A stretch of DNA of 64,000 nucleotides from Mycteria americana (lineage: Eukaryota; Chordata; Aves; Ciconiiformes; Ciconiidae), in NCBI RefSeq assembly GCF_035582795.1, contig NC_134365.1, positions 80,395,635 to 80,459,634 of the forward strand, written 5' to 3'. How positions within the stretch are numbered: position 1 is the first letter of the stretch; the number at the start of each line of letters is the position of its first letter. Below are positions 39,901 through 51,300 of the stretch, piece by piece. A program made the translations under genes and the position numbers. A model generated the notes under the pieces. That model had not been told where the DNA came from. It ran no database searches and worked only from the letters and a program-made list of their open reading frames with translations.

Positions 39901-42900
39901 AGAATATTTGAAGAAGTCAGTTTACGAGCATTATACAAAACAGTTGCTAAGTCCTGACTTTCATTGGCACAGCAGCTGTAAGGAAAGACACTTCAGCTAG
40001 CAGGGGTTGTCTCATGAAAAGCCTAAAATCTGATCTGTATCTAAGCCTCCTTAGATACGAAAGCTAGCAAATTAAATCCAATCCCTTTGCCAAATCTAAG
40101 GTCAGAAAAGTCTTAATTTTGCCACAGGTTAGTCTAGTAGTATTTTGAATTAACATAAAAATGAAAGCAACCTGTTACTGAAAACTTTCCATCAAATTGG
40201 TCCAGCTTCTTTGCCAAAAAGGCCCAGGAACGCATGATTTTTCTTCAGCTTCAATTCTTATGTTATAACGTTATGGAAACACTCAGTGCAGGGCTGAGTT
40301 GATCTACTTGGGTCAAGCACAAGCAGGAACCAAAACCAATCCACAGAGACATTATCCTAACTTTGGCTCTCTCTCTACTGCCTTGGATAAGTTTTTACTT
40401 CTCTGGACTTTTAATTTTCCCTACATAAAAGAGGAATAGTATGTGTTTACCTACTTTGTGGTGTGGGTGTTTAAAGCACTAATTATCATTTCTGCAGATC
40501 TCTTTCAATGTTACCCAAGCAGTATTGCTAAATACATTTTGAAACCATAGACATATGTGTGATTCACTATCTGGCCTGGCCAGTCTGGTAAGAAATTTAT
40601 TCTCAATTATTTACAATCAAGGTTTTGCTTTGAGTGATACCATCAGGAGAATCTTGAAGACCCAAATAACAAGTAGTAAATGATTGACATATTTCCACAA
40701 TAGACAAAAAGGCAGGAATGTAAAAAAAATTAGAAGACGCTTCTATTAGCTCACTGCTAATATCCTCTATACATTGCCATGCCCTAGATTAACTGAAACA
40801 ATTAATAAATCTTTTAAAAGAAAAAGCCCCACCTTCATTCAGAAACACAGACTGTGTGGGAAGACACTGAGGGGCTGAAACGCTGTATTTCTGACAGATT
40901 TAACTGCCAGACTTGGAAATATCTGTTGAATCCTTCATAAATTCAAGACACCATTTGGGAATGAAATAGCTAAATGTGCTCACGTTTGCCCAAAATGTGT
41001 CTGAGTTGCTAATCCTCTGCTGTTAAAAAGGAGGAGGGATAAACCTGACATGTCAGGGCAGGAATCAAGCTCATAAGCCCAAACTATCTGACTAGCTGCA
41101 CTTGCCTCTTCCTCCGGCTGTGCGTGGGAGTGAGTCAACTACCAGCCAAGATAGGGACATTGTCACTAGGAAGATCCTGCTCACATGTGAGCTTTGCCTC
41201 CGCACAACTGCCTTGAGCTACTTGGCTGTGGAAAGTTGAGCCCAGCTATCAAAGACATAACCAGAGAGCATTGGCACTTCATCTGACTCCCAGGTAGTCC
41301 TCAGGTAGTTCCAGAAAGGAAAAAAAATCTCAGTTGCAATCTCTAGTCTGACCTTTTGGTGATTTTCATTCATATAAATGACAGAAGAGACTTCAGAAAT
41401 AGGAAACAAACCTAATCAGGAGAAAGGTGCTATTGCATGCTCCTCTTAGGACAGTGGACCAAATCCATCTTTGGTGCTAACTCCCTGCAAGTCAGAATAG
41501 CAGCTAAACTTGTCCAAGTGTGCAAATTTCCTTTTGGCAGTGTCTGTCCAACCCTCTAAATTTTGTCAGTGTAATTTGATCCTTTGTTTTGCTCAAGAGA
41601 ATTTCCTCAAGTCCCCACACAGAAACTGTCTGGCATTGGCATATGAGCTGTCTCAGTTGCCCAGATTATCTCACCTCATCCTCTAAGGAGGCCAGAGGTG
41701 TTACTTTGTCCCACCAGAACCATAACTGGCCACCAAACATGAAAAAAAAATAAATTCTACATCTTCACAAAGTCTTTAGCAGGCCTGTTTGTTTTAAAAC
41801 TCCTACTACTAGCTATTTGCAGTAAGGATCATGTCACTGGTGCTGGCCCCTAACCACTGTGATTACAGAATGAGCTGAAAAGGTTGAATTTGGAAACTGC
41901 TTAAGCTGACGCTTAAGACCAAGGTGTGCTCTTGCTAATAGCTCATGCTATTAGCTGCACTCTAGATTTAAGCACGTTACTCTAGGATAGCAAACAACCA
42001 CTTTGAAAGAGAAGACCAGGATCTGGCTGCTATTAGGCCAATGGTGTCTGGTATAACAAATACATGCCGTTGTCCATGTAAACAATCAGGTGATGTCTCC
42101 TCATAGGTTGAGTCATGCATGAGTCCTGACTACTGCATGAGTCCCAATTCATTGTACTGCCTCAAAAAAGCATGGTACAGCCTCCGAACACTGATAATTG
42201 TGTAACAACTTGTCTTCATTTTTGCTTTGAACTCACAGCAAACAAAGGGGCCAGTTCTGCACTGAGGAGAAGAAATTAAGACAACTGTAATTTTACACCA
42301 CGTTTCTGGACCACACTCAGATTTCATAGTTTTAAGGTTGACTACCAGCTGCTACTCAAATTCATTCTTCTTCAGAGAGCTATCATGGCATTGCACAACT
42401 CTCCTCCCTGCTCACTTTCTACATTAGCTTTTGCAAATAGGATGGCAGCCCTGTGCTGTGGATGCAAACCTAACAATCCATGGCCGCTTATATTCCCTTT
42501 ACAGAAAAAAAATCTACTGCTGGTATAGTATGATCTACTGAACCTTAAAGGTCTTGAAGTGATTCTCCCTTGCATTTTCTTGTGCTGAGAAAGTGGAGAA
42601 GAGCACTTACTGTGTTTGTGAGGCTGGACTGTGCTCATCTGTAAACAGAACACTTAAAGTTGCTGATCATTTTCATTTAATACAAAGAGCTTTATCTGGG
42701 GGAATCAACAAGAACATACAATTAGCTTGCCTTAAAAACACGCTGTTTGGGGTTTTGCTGTTTGGTCTTTCTCTAACAGGTCACCAGGACTGGAACAAAA
42801 AGAAATTATTGAAGAAGCTTGTTCTGCTTGTTACTTACTGTACCAACGCACACTGATCTGCTACACAAACTGCAATGAGACCCAAGGATGAGGAATTTGT

Positions 42901-45340
42901 CCTTGTCAGGGGTGAAAGGATCCTTCATGACATAGCTTTCTTCCAAAAGCCTGTAAGAGAATAATTTCAGGCTTTTAAGGGCAGATTTCACAGTATGGGA
43001 GAGTTGAAATGGGGAAATTGTGGGGGCTGTAAAGGTATCAGCCCTTTCTACTTGATTTGCTCAGCCTAGTGTTGTACATGAGGCAATGTAGCAGCTATGC
43101 TGCTCCCTTCCTCTTCAAAACTGCCCCAAATTGGGGCTGCCTTCAGTCCTATATTGCACTTTCTATCTTCCAAAATTAGGGCAACTGCTGATCATCTCAA
43201 CGTTGTCTTACTAGGCTTTTCTCAGTGCTCTACCTTAAAGTATTTTTTATCTTCCATTTTTATGACAGGCACTCCTTCACATGGCCAACTTCAGTATCTC
43301 GTCAAGTTATGATTTCAATTGCACAGCTTTTCATTAGAAGTTCTCTTCCAAAGCTGTGTGCATGTGATTATAAAATAATAAGGTTTTACTGCTCTTAGTT
43401 ATGTCACTGCTGTAAAGCTAAGGTTCCCACCTCTTGCAAGCAAGAGCTACTAGCACAGAATATTACAATGACCTGAAATATGCTTACTTTATGCCAGAGA
43501 CTGTACTGTTTGCTTCAGGGTATTAAGGGAGTGCATTTATTAATAATTTGGCAACCTGCTTGGGAAAGACTAAGGCCTTATTCTTCCTGGGAGCTCCAGG
43601 CAAAATATTACAGAAGGCAGTTGGGCGTCTGCCTGCACAGGGCACCCTGCAAGGCTGGCTTATTCTTGGACTTATAGCAAACTTGGATTCTGTAGTAATA
43701 TGGAATACAATACATATTTAAAAGGTATTATGTTAACTCATACTGCCTTCTCCTTCTCTACATACATACACACACACACACACATATGTGTGCATCTGTG
43801 AGTGTATTCTTTTTTCCTTTTCCTCTCTACTCAAACAAAAAAATGGTATGGCTCAAGCCTTCCACTGTTAGGAAAGATCAGGCATCTCAACATGGCAGAT
43901 CACCTTGAACATGGCAGATCACCTTGTCAACAAGTCTCCTAGTGTACAAAGACTGGATTACCTTTGCAAAGCTCCCCTTGCAAGATTCACATTCTTAATG
44001 TAGTCATCATCAGTGCAGAGACCTGGCATTCAAGCCAGGTACAAGCCTTCATGTCTGGCATATGTTTCCTGCATTTAGGACATGTGAGTACACCAGAAAG
44101 TAAGCCAGTAAAGATAGTATGTAAAGCTATTTCTTATATGCATGTACAGAAGTGTTATGCTTCAGCATTATTCTTTTGCTTTTTGAATTTCAGCAATCCA
44201 AATAAAGCTGAGATGTTAACACTAAGCTTGGATAACCTAAAGTTAAGATTCATGTTCAGCTTTGATTCAGACTCTTTACGAATGGACCTGATCAAGGGTG
44301 GGCCATCGCTCTGCCGACTAGAAGAGGGAAAACCAGTAGCACCGTGGGATTTGGAATGATAAAAGTACAGCTGCCCAAGGAAAACAGATCTGATCTCAGC
44401 CCAAGCAGGTGGTGATCAACAGCTGTTTCCATTATATAAGAAACTGAGCAGTCTTAGTAAGGTGAAATGCTGAGTACATGTCTGACTTCCAGTTCCAGTG
44501 AGTTCCTGACCATGTTTGTCTGATGGGTTCGTTGACTGGGACAGCCTCAACAGAGCTACTCGTACATTTAAAGCTAAGTGCTTTGTTTTATGGGGAGTTT
44601 AATGTCTGCAGACAAAGTCGTAACTACATAGTTTCTGGTCAAACTATCCCTACTTGGCAGAGATGGAAAAGGCTTCAGTCCCTGGAAATGTAAATATGTA
44701 CTAAATTTCCACACACTTTAATGTCATACAATATGCCAAAGAATTGTCTAATTTATGCAAAAAAGCATTGCTGTTCAAAATTCCATGTCATGTCAAACAG
44801 CTCTTAAAAAGTGTTTTTACCATATGTATTTAATTCATGCTCTGTTTACGTGTTGCCCAGCTGACACAGCTGTGAGGAAAGGGCTATTCCCAGAAACACT
44901 AGGCTGACAGTCAACAGTATTCTAGTAAAAAAATTATGGTATAAGTAAATAGTAGGGTGGCCAGTGGGGTCAGGAAATAGGTTAAATACAAATCTTTGCA
45001 GGGTATTAAAGCAGGTCGGGAAAGTTGATTTTTGTCTTTGCTATCAATGCTGACAATTTTTAACATTTCTCCCCTTTGGAAAAAGAAGGTCACTTTAAGT
45101 ACCAAACCTCATATTCAGGGGCAATGTGGCATGTTATTGGGTTCATGCGGTGCACATCATTCCACAGTACAAGGCTTCCAATGCTCATAGCATGAATGAA
45201 GTCTGTAATACGAACGACTGTACTTACACAATAGAGCGTGTGTTTGGTGGCTTCTGCCCATAGTATGTATATGGAGCTGTTAAGCCACATAGCTCACACT
45301 TGAACTCTCCTGTAGGCTGAGCTTCTTTGGGAGCATCCAT
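36795..45340 (-). CDS. CDPF1: Cysteine-rich DPF motif domain-containing protein 1, complete coding region in three exons
   Basis: Coding exons on the minus strand are 45340-45228, 42950-42839 and 36944-36795. They sum to 375 nt, giving 124 residues plus a stop; the human protein has a similar length. All junctions are GT-AG. The first exon exits in phase 2 and the second on a codon boundary. Visible cysteine pairs are C15/C18, C64/C67, C72/C77 and C86/C89, which look like a small zinc-binding fold. The family's DPF motif is at residues 48-50 in KDPFTPDKDK. The C-terminal tail is charged and Lys-rich. The molecular function of this family is not established. The start is the ATG at 45340-45338, 11 nt inside an exon whose acceptor ends TTCTTGTAG. 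The assignment rests on family recall and on the PPARA-CDPF1-PKDREJ gene order. Confidence 0.95.
37058..37463 (+). repeat. Longest copy of an unnamed repeat (three modules)
   Basis: This block contains three adjacent stretches that each recur nearby. Its first part (37,058-37,169) recurs inverted at about 38,008-38,133. Its middle recurs inverted at 36,633-36,735. Its last part (37,283-37,463) recurs directly at 38,213-38,401. The matches are clear by eye, with scattered substitutions and small indels. I do not recognise the family. Confidence 0.75.
37170..37215 (+). repeat. Right arm of an inverted repeat around the CDPF1 terminal exon
   Basis: It is the exact reverse complement of 36688-36733 over 46 bases. 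Weaker matching continues to about 37,280, interrupted by a small local duplication of CTTACAACTGGC. In CDPF1 it lies in the last intron, upstream of the terminal exon. Confidence 0.9.
38008..38133 (-). repeat. Inverted copy of the first module of the unnamed repeat
   Basis: Read on the minus strand, it matches 37,058-37,169. Shared blocks include TTGCTTCTTCCTATTCA, CTAACATCTGGTTAG and GCTAACCAAA. It lies in the same CDPF1 intron. Confidence 0.7.
38213..38401 (+). repeat. Direct copy of the third module of the unnamed repeat
   Basis: It matches 37,283-37,463 at a distance of about 930 bp. Shared blocks include CATGGTTCTCCTGGCGTG, GATCACTAAATTCCAAA and AGTAATGGATTCCATGGGTT. Confidence 0.85.
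41934..41955. repeat. Perfect short palindrome with a 4-base loop
   Basis: GCTAATAGC, then TCAT, then GCTATTAGC. It could form a 9-bp hairpin; no function is implied. Confidence 0.8.
42839..42950 (-). CDS. CDPF1: CDPF1 coding exon 2 (DPF motif and second CxxC)
   Basis: The acceptor is CTCTTACAG and the donor is ACA|GTAAGT. The exon completes the split Val codon and encodes LLEESYVMKDPFTPDKDK, then HCSLCSRSVCVGT. It contains the motif that gives the family its name. Confidence 0.95.
43761..43795 (+). repeat. CA-rich microsatellite
   Basis: CATACATA is followed by an uninterrupted CA run and then ATATGTGTG. Confidence 0.9.
43889..43926 (+). repeat. Perfect 19-bp tandem duplication
   Basis: AACATGGCAGATCACCTTG occurs twice, head to tail, with no difference. 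Confidence 0.95.
45228..45340 (-). CDS. CDPF1: CDPF1 coding exon 1
   Basis: It reads MDAPKEAQPTGEFKCELCGL and continues to KPPNTRSI plus two bases of a Val codon. The donor is TTGT|GTAAGT. The exon probably begins at 45351, so this is an internal exon and a non-coding first exon should lie upstream at higher coordinates. It carries the first CxxC pair. Confidence 0.93.
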
Positions 45341-45351
45341 CTTTAAGCTAC

Positions 45352-48300
45352 CTACAAGAAAGACAAAAATCTTTTAGCTCCAAAATGCAGTACTGGGAAC
45401 ATGCCGGCAAGAAGATTAAACTGATGTGGGACATCCGGCTATGCAAATTAAAATCCAATGGAAAATTGACTATTGCAAACCTTGATTAGTAAATCTTTTC
45501 CCCCAAATCAAGTTGGTTTCCCATGTCCCAGTTAAATTTCAAAATTCCTTAGAGAGGTTTAGAAATTGCAGCCTAGGAGCCTAACTATAAAAGTTCACCT
45601 ATTAATTTAGAACTTGATCCATAAAAGAATTTAGGTAACAAAAGTATATGGCTGTGACTGGAAAACCCTTTGCTCAACTGAGGCCTATGCTCCTTAGGTG
45701 CTTCCCAGGAAACGACTCCTTTTCTGCTGTGCAGAATCCCAATCCAGTCCTGCAATGCCTGTCTCCTCCCACAAACTGCAAATGGAGCTGTGAAAGGGTT
45801 TGGGACCCTGCTCAGGAGGCAGGTACCAGAAAGGTAGGTGTTGCAATGATTTACTATGTCTTTTTCTTTGCTTCTGGTTCACCTTTGAATAGGGTTTTGG
45901 GACCTTAACCCTGGCTCCCTGTTCTTATCTGGCTTCCTATGGAAATGAGGCTGATGTAATCACCCTGTGCCTAGATAGAGTGTTGGCCCATTCAAGCCAC
46001 ACAGGACAGAGGAGGAGGTACCTTCAAAAAAGTTTAGGTCCTATAACTTTTATGAAAATAGGCAGAAGAGGCAGACTGCTTTAGCCTCATGGAAGTCACC
46101 CATATATTTCTATAAATGAGAGAATCTGCATATAGGAAAGCTATTGTTCATCTGTCCGAAAGATTTCAGACACCCGTTACAAAGGTGTAGCTATCAGTCA
46201 CGAGATATAAAACATAGGAAGCTGTGCTTCATCAGCTTTGGTGCTTACAAGATGACTTGCTTAAAATCTTGGCCATTGATTTACATTTGGGAGCTTATCC
46301 TTCACTGATACCACTTTAGTTGAGAGTCACACCCTGCAGTTTTCAAAAAGCATGGTGTGGCAAGTATGCTTTTAGGACTGATTTTGGTACGTATGCATGA
46401 TCAGATCAAACACAGCTAACCATGTGCATGCCCAAAATCGCACCAATTCATGAATGAAATGTGATTGCTTGTTTGCAAACTGGATATCTTTGCTCACCTG
46501 CACCATTTTCTTGAACAGACACATTCACCTTGCAGTTACCAAGAAAACTCGAGCTTTTAGCTAAAAGCCCTCAGACTTTTCATGGCACGCAGTTTTCTGT
46601 TGCAAACCTGTCCGCTTTTTTAAGTGAAGCAGAGCTGGCATCAAGCTGTTAGGAAGGTGAGCACCAGGAACTCTGATTTGGGCAATATCTCAGCAGTTAG
46701 GTTGTGTGTGCTCACAGTTGAGCAGACATACAGCCTGCCAAAGGACAGTAGGTCATTCCCACTCTTTTAGCTTTGCAGCCATACCCTTCCCCTGCAGAGC
46801 TGATTCAGTTCACTAAGGCCATGTCTCTATGTTTTAGCTCAGCTCAGGGGTTTTCTTTGGGAACAAATTGCCTGACTGCATTGTGAAGCAGTCTTAAAGC
46901 ACATAAACCGGACAGTTTCAGATGAAACTAAACTGAGAGATGTGCTCCAGAAGCACACCTAATACACTCCAACCTGAATGCCCAGATAACGGCCATTCAG
47001 CCTACAGGCTAGGACCACAGGTAGTCTGAAACAGCCTGAAACGTAGAGAGTGGGCAGCTGGTATCCAACATCAAAGTTCTTGGTCTATGGTTTCACTCTT
47101 ACTGCATCAGACTAGTTAATAATGTGGTAACAAATAAAAGAACTACCTTTTTTTTTCCCCCAGCGTCTTTCTTTTGTTTTAGGAAACTAAATTGGCTTGC
47201 AGAGGAGTCCAACAACTGCTAACAGGAGTACAAGGTAAGAGGCAAAACTGCACAGCCAGGAGAAAGGGAGGGCTGAGATGAGGGACCTGTATTTCCCTCT
47301 TTCAATGACAGTAAGCTGCTATTTCTGCTCACTCTGTGTGGTGAAACTGAATCCTTAAGAGACATATGCTGCTAAGGTGAATTAGGGGCAAGGTGAAGCA
47401 GAGCTGTGACTACTTGTCTTCTAATATTCCAGAAGAACAGGGAGCCCCAAGATCCTCAGAGGTTACAGAGGCTTCGTAACAGACACACAGTTCAGAAAAC
47501 CCTAGCCTGTTAAATCCTGAAACTTAATTTTGGGAATAATCTCCCTGACCCCATTATTCCTTCAACACCAGCATTTCCACTGCCGTTCCTGGCATTTTAG
47601 TAGTACAGGGAGTTCTTCAAATGTAACACAAATGGGGCTGGGTACTGGTTTAATAAATAAATCCAACTCGTGAATACCTTAGGCAACTACATTTTTTCGG
47701 AAGTGATGTAACCCTTGGATATCACGTATTTTCCCTACCTCACAGGGATGCTTGAGAGAATTTAATTAAGTAAAGTGCTTTCAGATTTTTCAGTTAGATA
47801 TAAGGCATGCTATCTGTTTCTTCCTGTATATTAAAACTGGGATTCTTCAAACTATACACAAACTCAACTAAGAAGTCTGCTTTTTGAACCCTGCATTTTA
47901 GGTTTACCAGGTAAGTCCCCCAAACATACCTAAATTTACCTTTTCTGTAGGTAGTCAGTAGCAGTACCAAGACACCCACCTGTCTGAATGTATGCAAATT
48001 TTTGTAATCAACTTTTTTTAAAAAGGGGAAATAATTAACCCCACGAAGGTAGAGTATGGAAAGTCACTTGAATCAAATACAGAAGATCATCATGGTGATC
48101 GTTTCTCTAAAATAAAGCAAAACACTAAGAACAACAACAACAAAAAAGAGTATTTATGGCAGTGAGGATCATAGACTTTGGAATGAATGTGTCCTGATTC
48201 CAAGTCAAAATAACAGCCCTGGGGTCAGAGCTGAAGTATGTTAGATATAGAAACACCTGCTCTCTTATAGACCATTGGCATGTAGAACAGAATCTGTTCA

Positions 48301-51300
48301 GTGACTACCACTGGGAAGGAATGGTATCTATGTACAAACAGATTTTTGGCTATGCCAGTTGAAAAGCATATGATCCTGCCTGCAAGGCACAGATAAATTT
48401 ATGATGCTTTCCATTCTACTCCCAGCTTTACAAGTCACTGGTATCAGCTGTACCACGTTTTATTTCACTGGGAACATCATTTGTCCTGAAAGCTTGTCTA
48501 CACAGCAGCACTTGGGAAAGTTAGGGTCACTAACTCAAGGTATGAATTAATACACATGCAGATTTCAGGGTGAATGCTCCCATTCAGAAGTAAAGTTTGC
48601 TATATTACAAAATAAAGCCATTTTCCTTCTGAAGAAAGAAATGTAATGGCAGATGTAATAACTTTTAGTTTATGCATGTGCTTCACACCTTTAGACTAAA
48701 CCACCAAGGAGACAAGTCCTAAGATGCACTCTCTCACAAAGCTTCTAGTACTTCCAAAAAGCTCGTGTGCAATTAAAGAACTGTATCTTTATGTCAGATA
48801 GCAAGTGCACAGAAGCAATTCTGGGATAAAACCACAGTCGAGACAGACATTCGTTTATCACAAAGTAAGCTTGTTGGTTTGGCCCTATACACCATCTTAG
48901 CAAGATGCCTGATATGACAGCTATGACAAGGCGTCTGTCTCCCCTCCAAGCAGACATACAGAGCATGAGTGAGAACTCGTTTCTCTCTAGCATACCAACA
49001 GGATGAAGGATCTCTTGAGGAGATAAAAGTCTAGGGCACTAACCCCTTCGTAATCATGACAGGCAAATTTGTAACCTCACGTGACTCAAATCATCACCAG
49101 TGCTAACACTGGCTTTTTCTCTTTTCCTTGAAAATTTTTGAAGCAGCACCATCCAGTAACACGTCAAATATCTGGCTGGCTGGTATGTACTGAAGAAGTC
49201 TTTTAGAACAGCTTGTTTAGAACTGAATTCTGCCCAAGCGTTTGCCATTTTGGCTGGAAGCCGCAAGGTACTTAAACAAATACTTACTTCAAGCACATGC
49301 ATAGCTCTTCTGAAAAGAACATGGCTACCCACACATGCTTGATTATGAAGCAAACACTGAACTAGCACAGCACAAACCTGCCAAGTCAAGCCCAGAATGC
49401 TGCAGGACGTGTCTGAGGTTGGCCCACGTGTCATGGCGAAAGGTAAAGCACAGATTTGAATGCCACACTAAGGAAACAACTGCAGTAAAAGAAAGGCACA
49501 GGTTAGATAGCAGTGTTATAAGAGTGCTTCTCCATGCTGTGACTGATACATGATATGGATGTGGGGAAATGGCTCTCAGTGCAGTTCTCTAGGGACTCCT
49601 AAAAACTTCAGGGCAGTTCTGCTCGGAGCATTCTGCTAACAGGCCTGGAAGGCATGCCAGAAATAATAAATCACCATTAAATTGTCAGGGTCAGTGGCAA
49701 AGTAGTGGCACAGATAAGTAATCTGATTTTCTTTGCTTCAAACCTCATTAGCACAAGTCTTTACAATGCATAGGTTAAGCCCCTCTTAATACTCCACAGG
49801 AGACTCATGTATTTCTGAGTCACTGATAAACTAGAGAAACTATACAAGAAACACACTGCCTACAAACAGATGTAGACTTTGATTTGAACGGGTGTCAGAT
49901 AAAACCAACATTGACATACCTTTAATCCTCTCCAATTAAACCCTTGTTTCTTTTTCCTGCCAAGATTTTCCTGCAGTATCCACTGCTGATGACGATGACC
50001 TATTAAAATATTCACAGCTTGATTCTCTATGGGAAGGAGTGCTCTCTAATAGAAGGGTAGAAGCCACTGAGTTCATAGCCTGGTAAATGCCAAGTTATCT
50101 TGCAGTGTTTGGTGTGATATAAATTTAAATACACTTCAGCACCAGGAATGCACTCACCTCCTTCACAAAAATGATCTGTTGCCTAATTGCTCAGGTGATA
50201 GATGAAACGGCAGAACCTTCTTACTTGCTAGTTAATCCCCAGGTGAACAACTCTCCCTCCAGTTCCTTCATGTTATTGCCTTGAAGGCATGTTTAGGTCA
50301 CCTGTTGGCTGCCTCCCTGCTCTTCCTTTGAGGTGACTTACCTTGCGTTCAGTGTAACAAATTAGCCTGGGAATGCAATTTCACCAAGCGTGGCCATTTG
50401 GAACTTTTACCCTTATTACCTCTCCCAAAGAGCACTTGATTGAATTAAACCTTGACTTGTTGCAGAAACAAGTCCCCCCTGAAGGCCATGGGGATTGTGC
50501 TAGTATTGCTATGCTCTCTCTGCTCTGAAGGAACTGAGATCACTGGAGCACACAGGCTTCCCTCTAGATATGGGTCATACAGCAGGCCCCAAGCCCTGCT
50601 TTTTAACAACAGCTTGTGTGGACTCCCTGTGCCTGGATGATAAACAGCCTAGGTAGTCATAGATGTGAAGGTGAGCATGTTTTTTGAACAGTTGTAGGGA
50701 ATGTTTGAACAGGGTGTGTCAGCAGAAAGAGAGATGAGCAAATCAAACCCCTTCCTTAGGTAAAAAGACTTTACGAACACAAGATGAATCCCAAAAAGGC
50801 ATCTATTTGTGCATGATTTAACAAAGCTGAGAAACCAACACTTTAAAAATCTAGCCCAAATACTCCTTACTTGAATATGGCAGGCAGCTAGCTCTGAATT
50901 AGACAGCATTTAATAAAGAATAATATCAAATTAGGTGAGAATTTAACAGCTTCACACAGGAATGCTGCAACAAGGCACTGATTAACCGGTATATACCACT
51001 GTCCTCTAGTGGACACATCAGCACTGTACAGTCCCGGTGACTGGCAGCATCAAAGCTACTAGCTGCGGGGAATTTCATTTCAGCACCTCAGCTGTTTAGA
51101 GTGACTCAGTTGTAAAAGCTGTAAAAGTTGTAAAAAGTTGTAAAAGTTGTAAAAGTGGATCACACAGCAAGAGTGAATGATAGAATAAAATAAAAGCAAG
51201 TTGCCCAAGCATTTATGGTAGAGACCATCTCCACCTCTGGTTGCAGAGGCACAGCTAATGGTGGATCTCGTTGCTGTGTAACAGAACAAACAATCCTGAC

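Larger units (their letters stand above)
36945..42838 (-). other. CDPF1: CDPF1 intron before the terminal exon
   Basis: This 5.9-kb intron has repeat-derived modules in its 3' part (37,058-38,401) and a short perfect palindrome near 41,934. Otherwise I see unremarkable non-coding sequence. Confidence 0.85.
42951..45227 (-). other. CDPF1: CDPF1 intron between coding exons 1 and 2
   Basis: This 2.3-kb intron contains a CA-rich microsatellite (43,761) and a 19-bp tandem duplication (43,889). A plus-strand open frame across 43,964-44,359 has no recognisable protein features and is taken as chance. Confidence 0.85.

Noticed and set aside
43964-44359. A 131-codon plus-strand open frame in a CDPF1 intron
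   Set aside because: No recognisable protein features and no supporting splice or start context.
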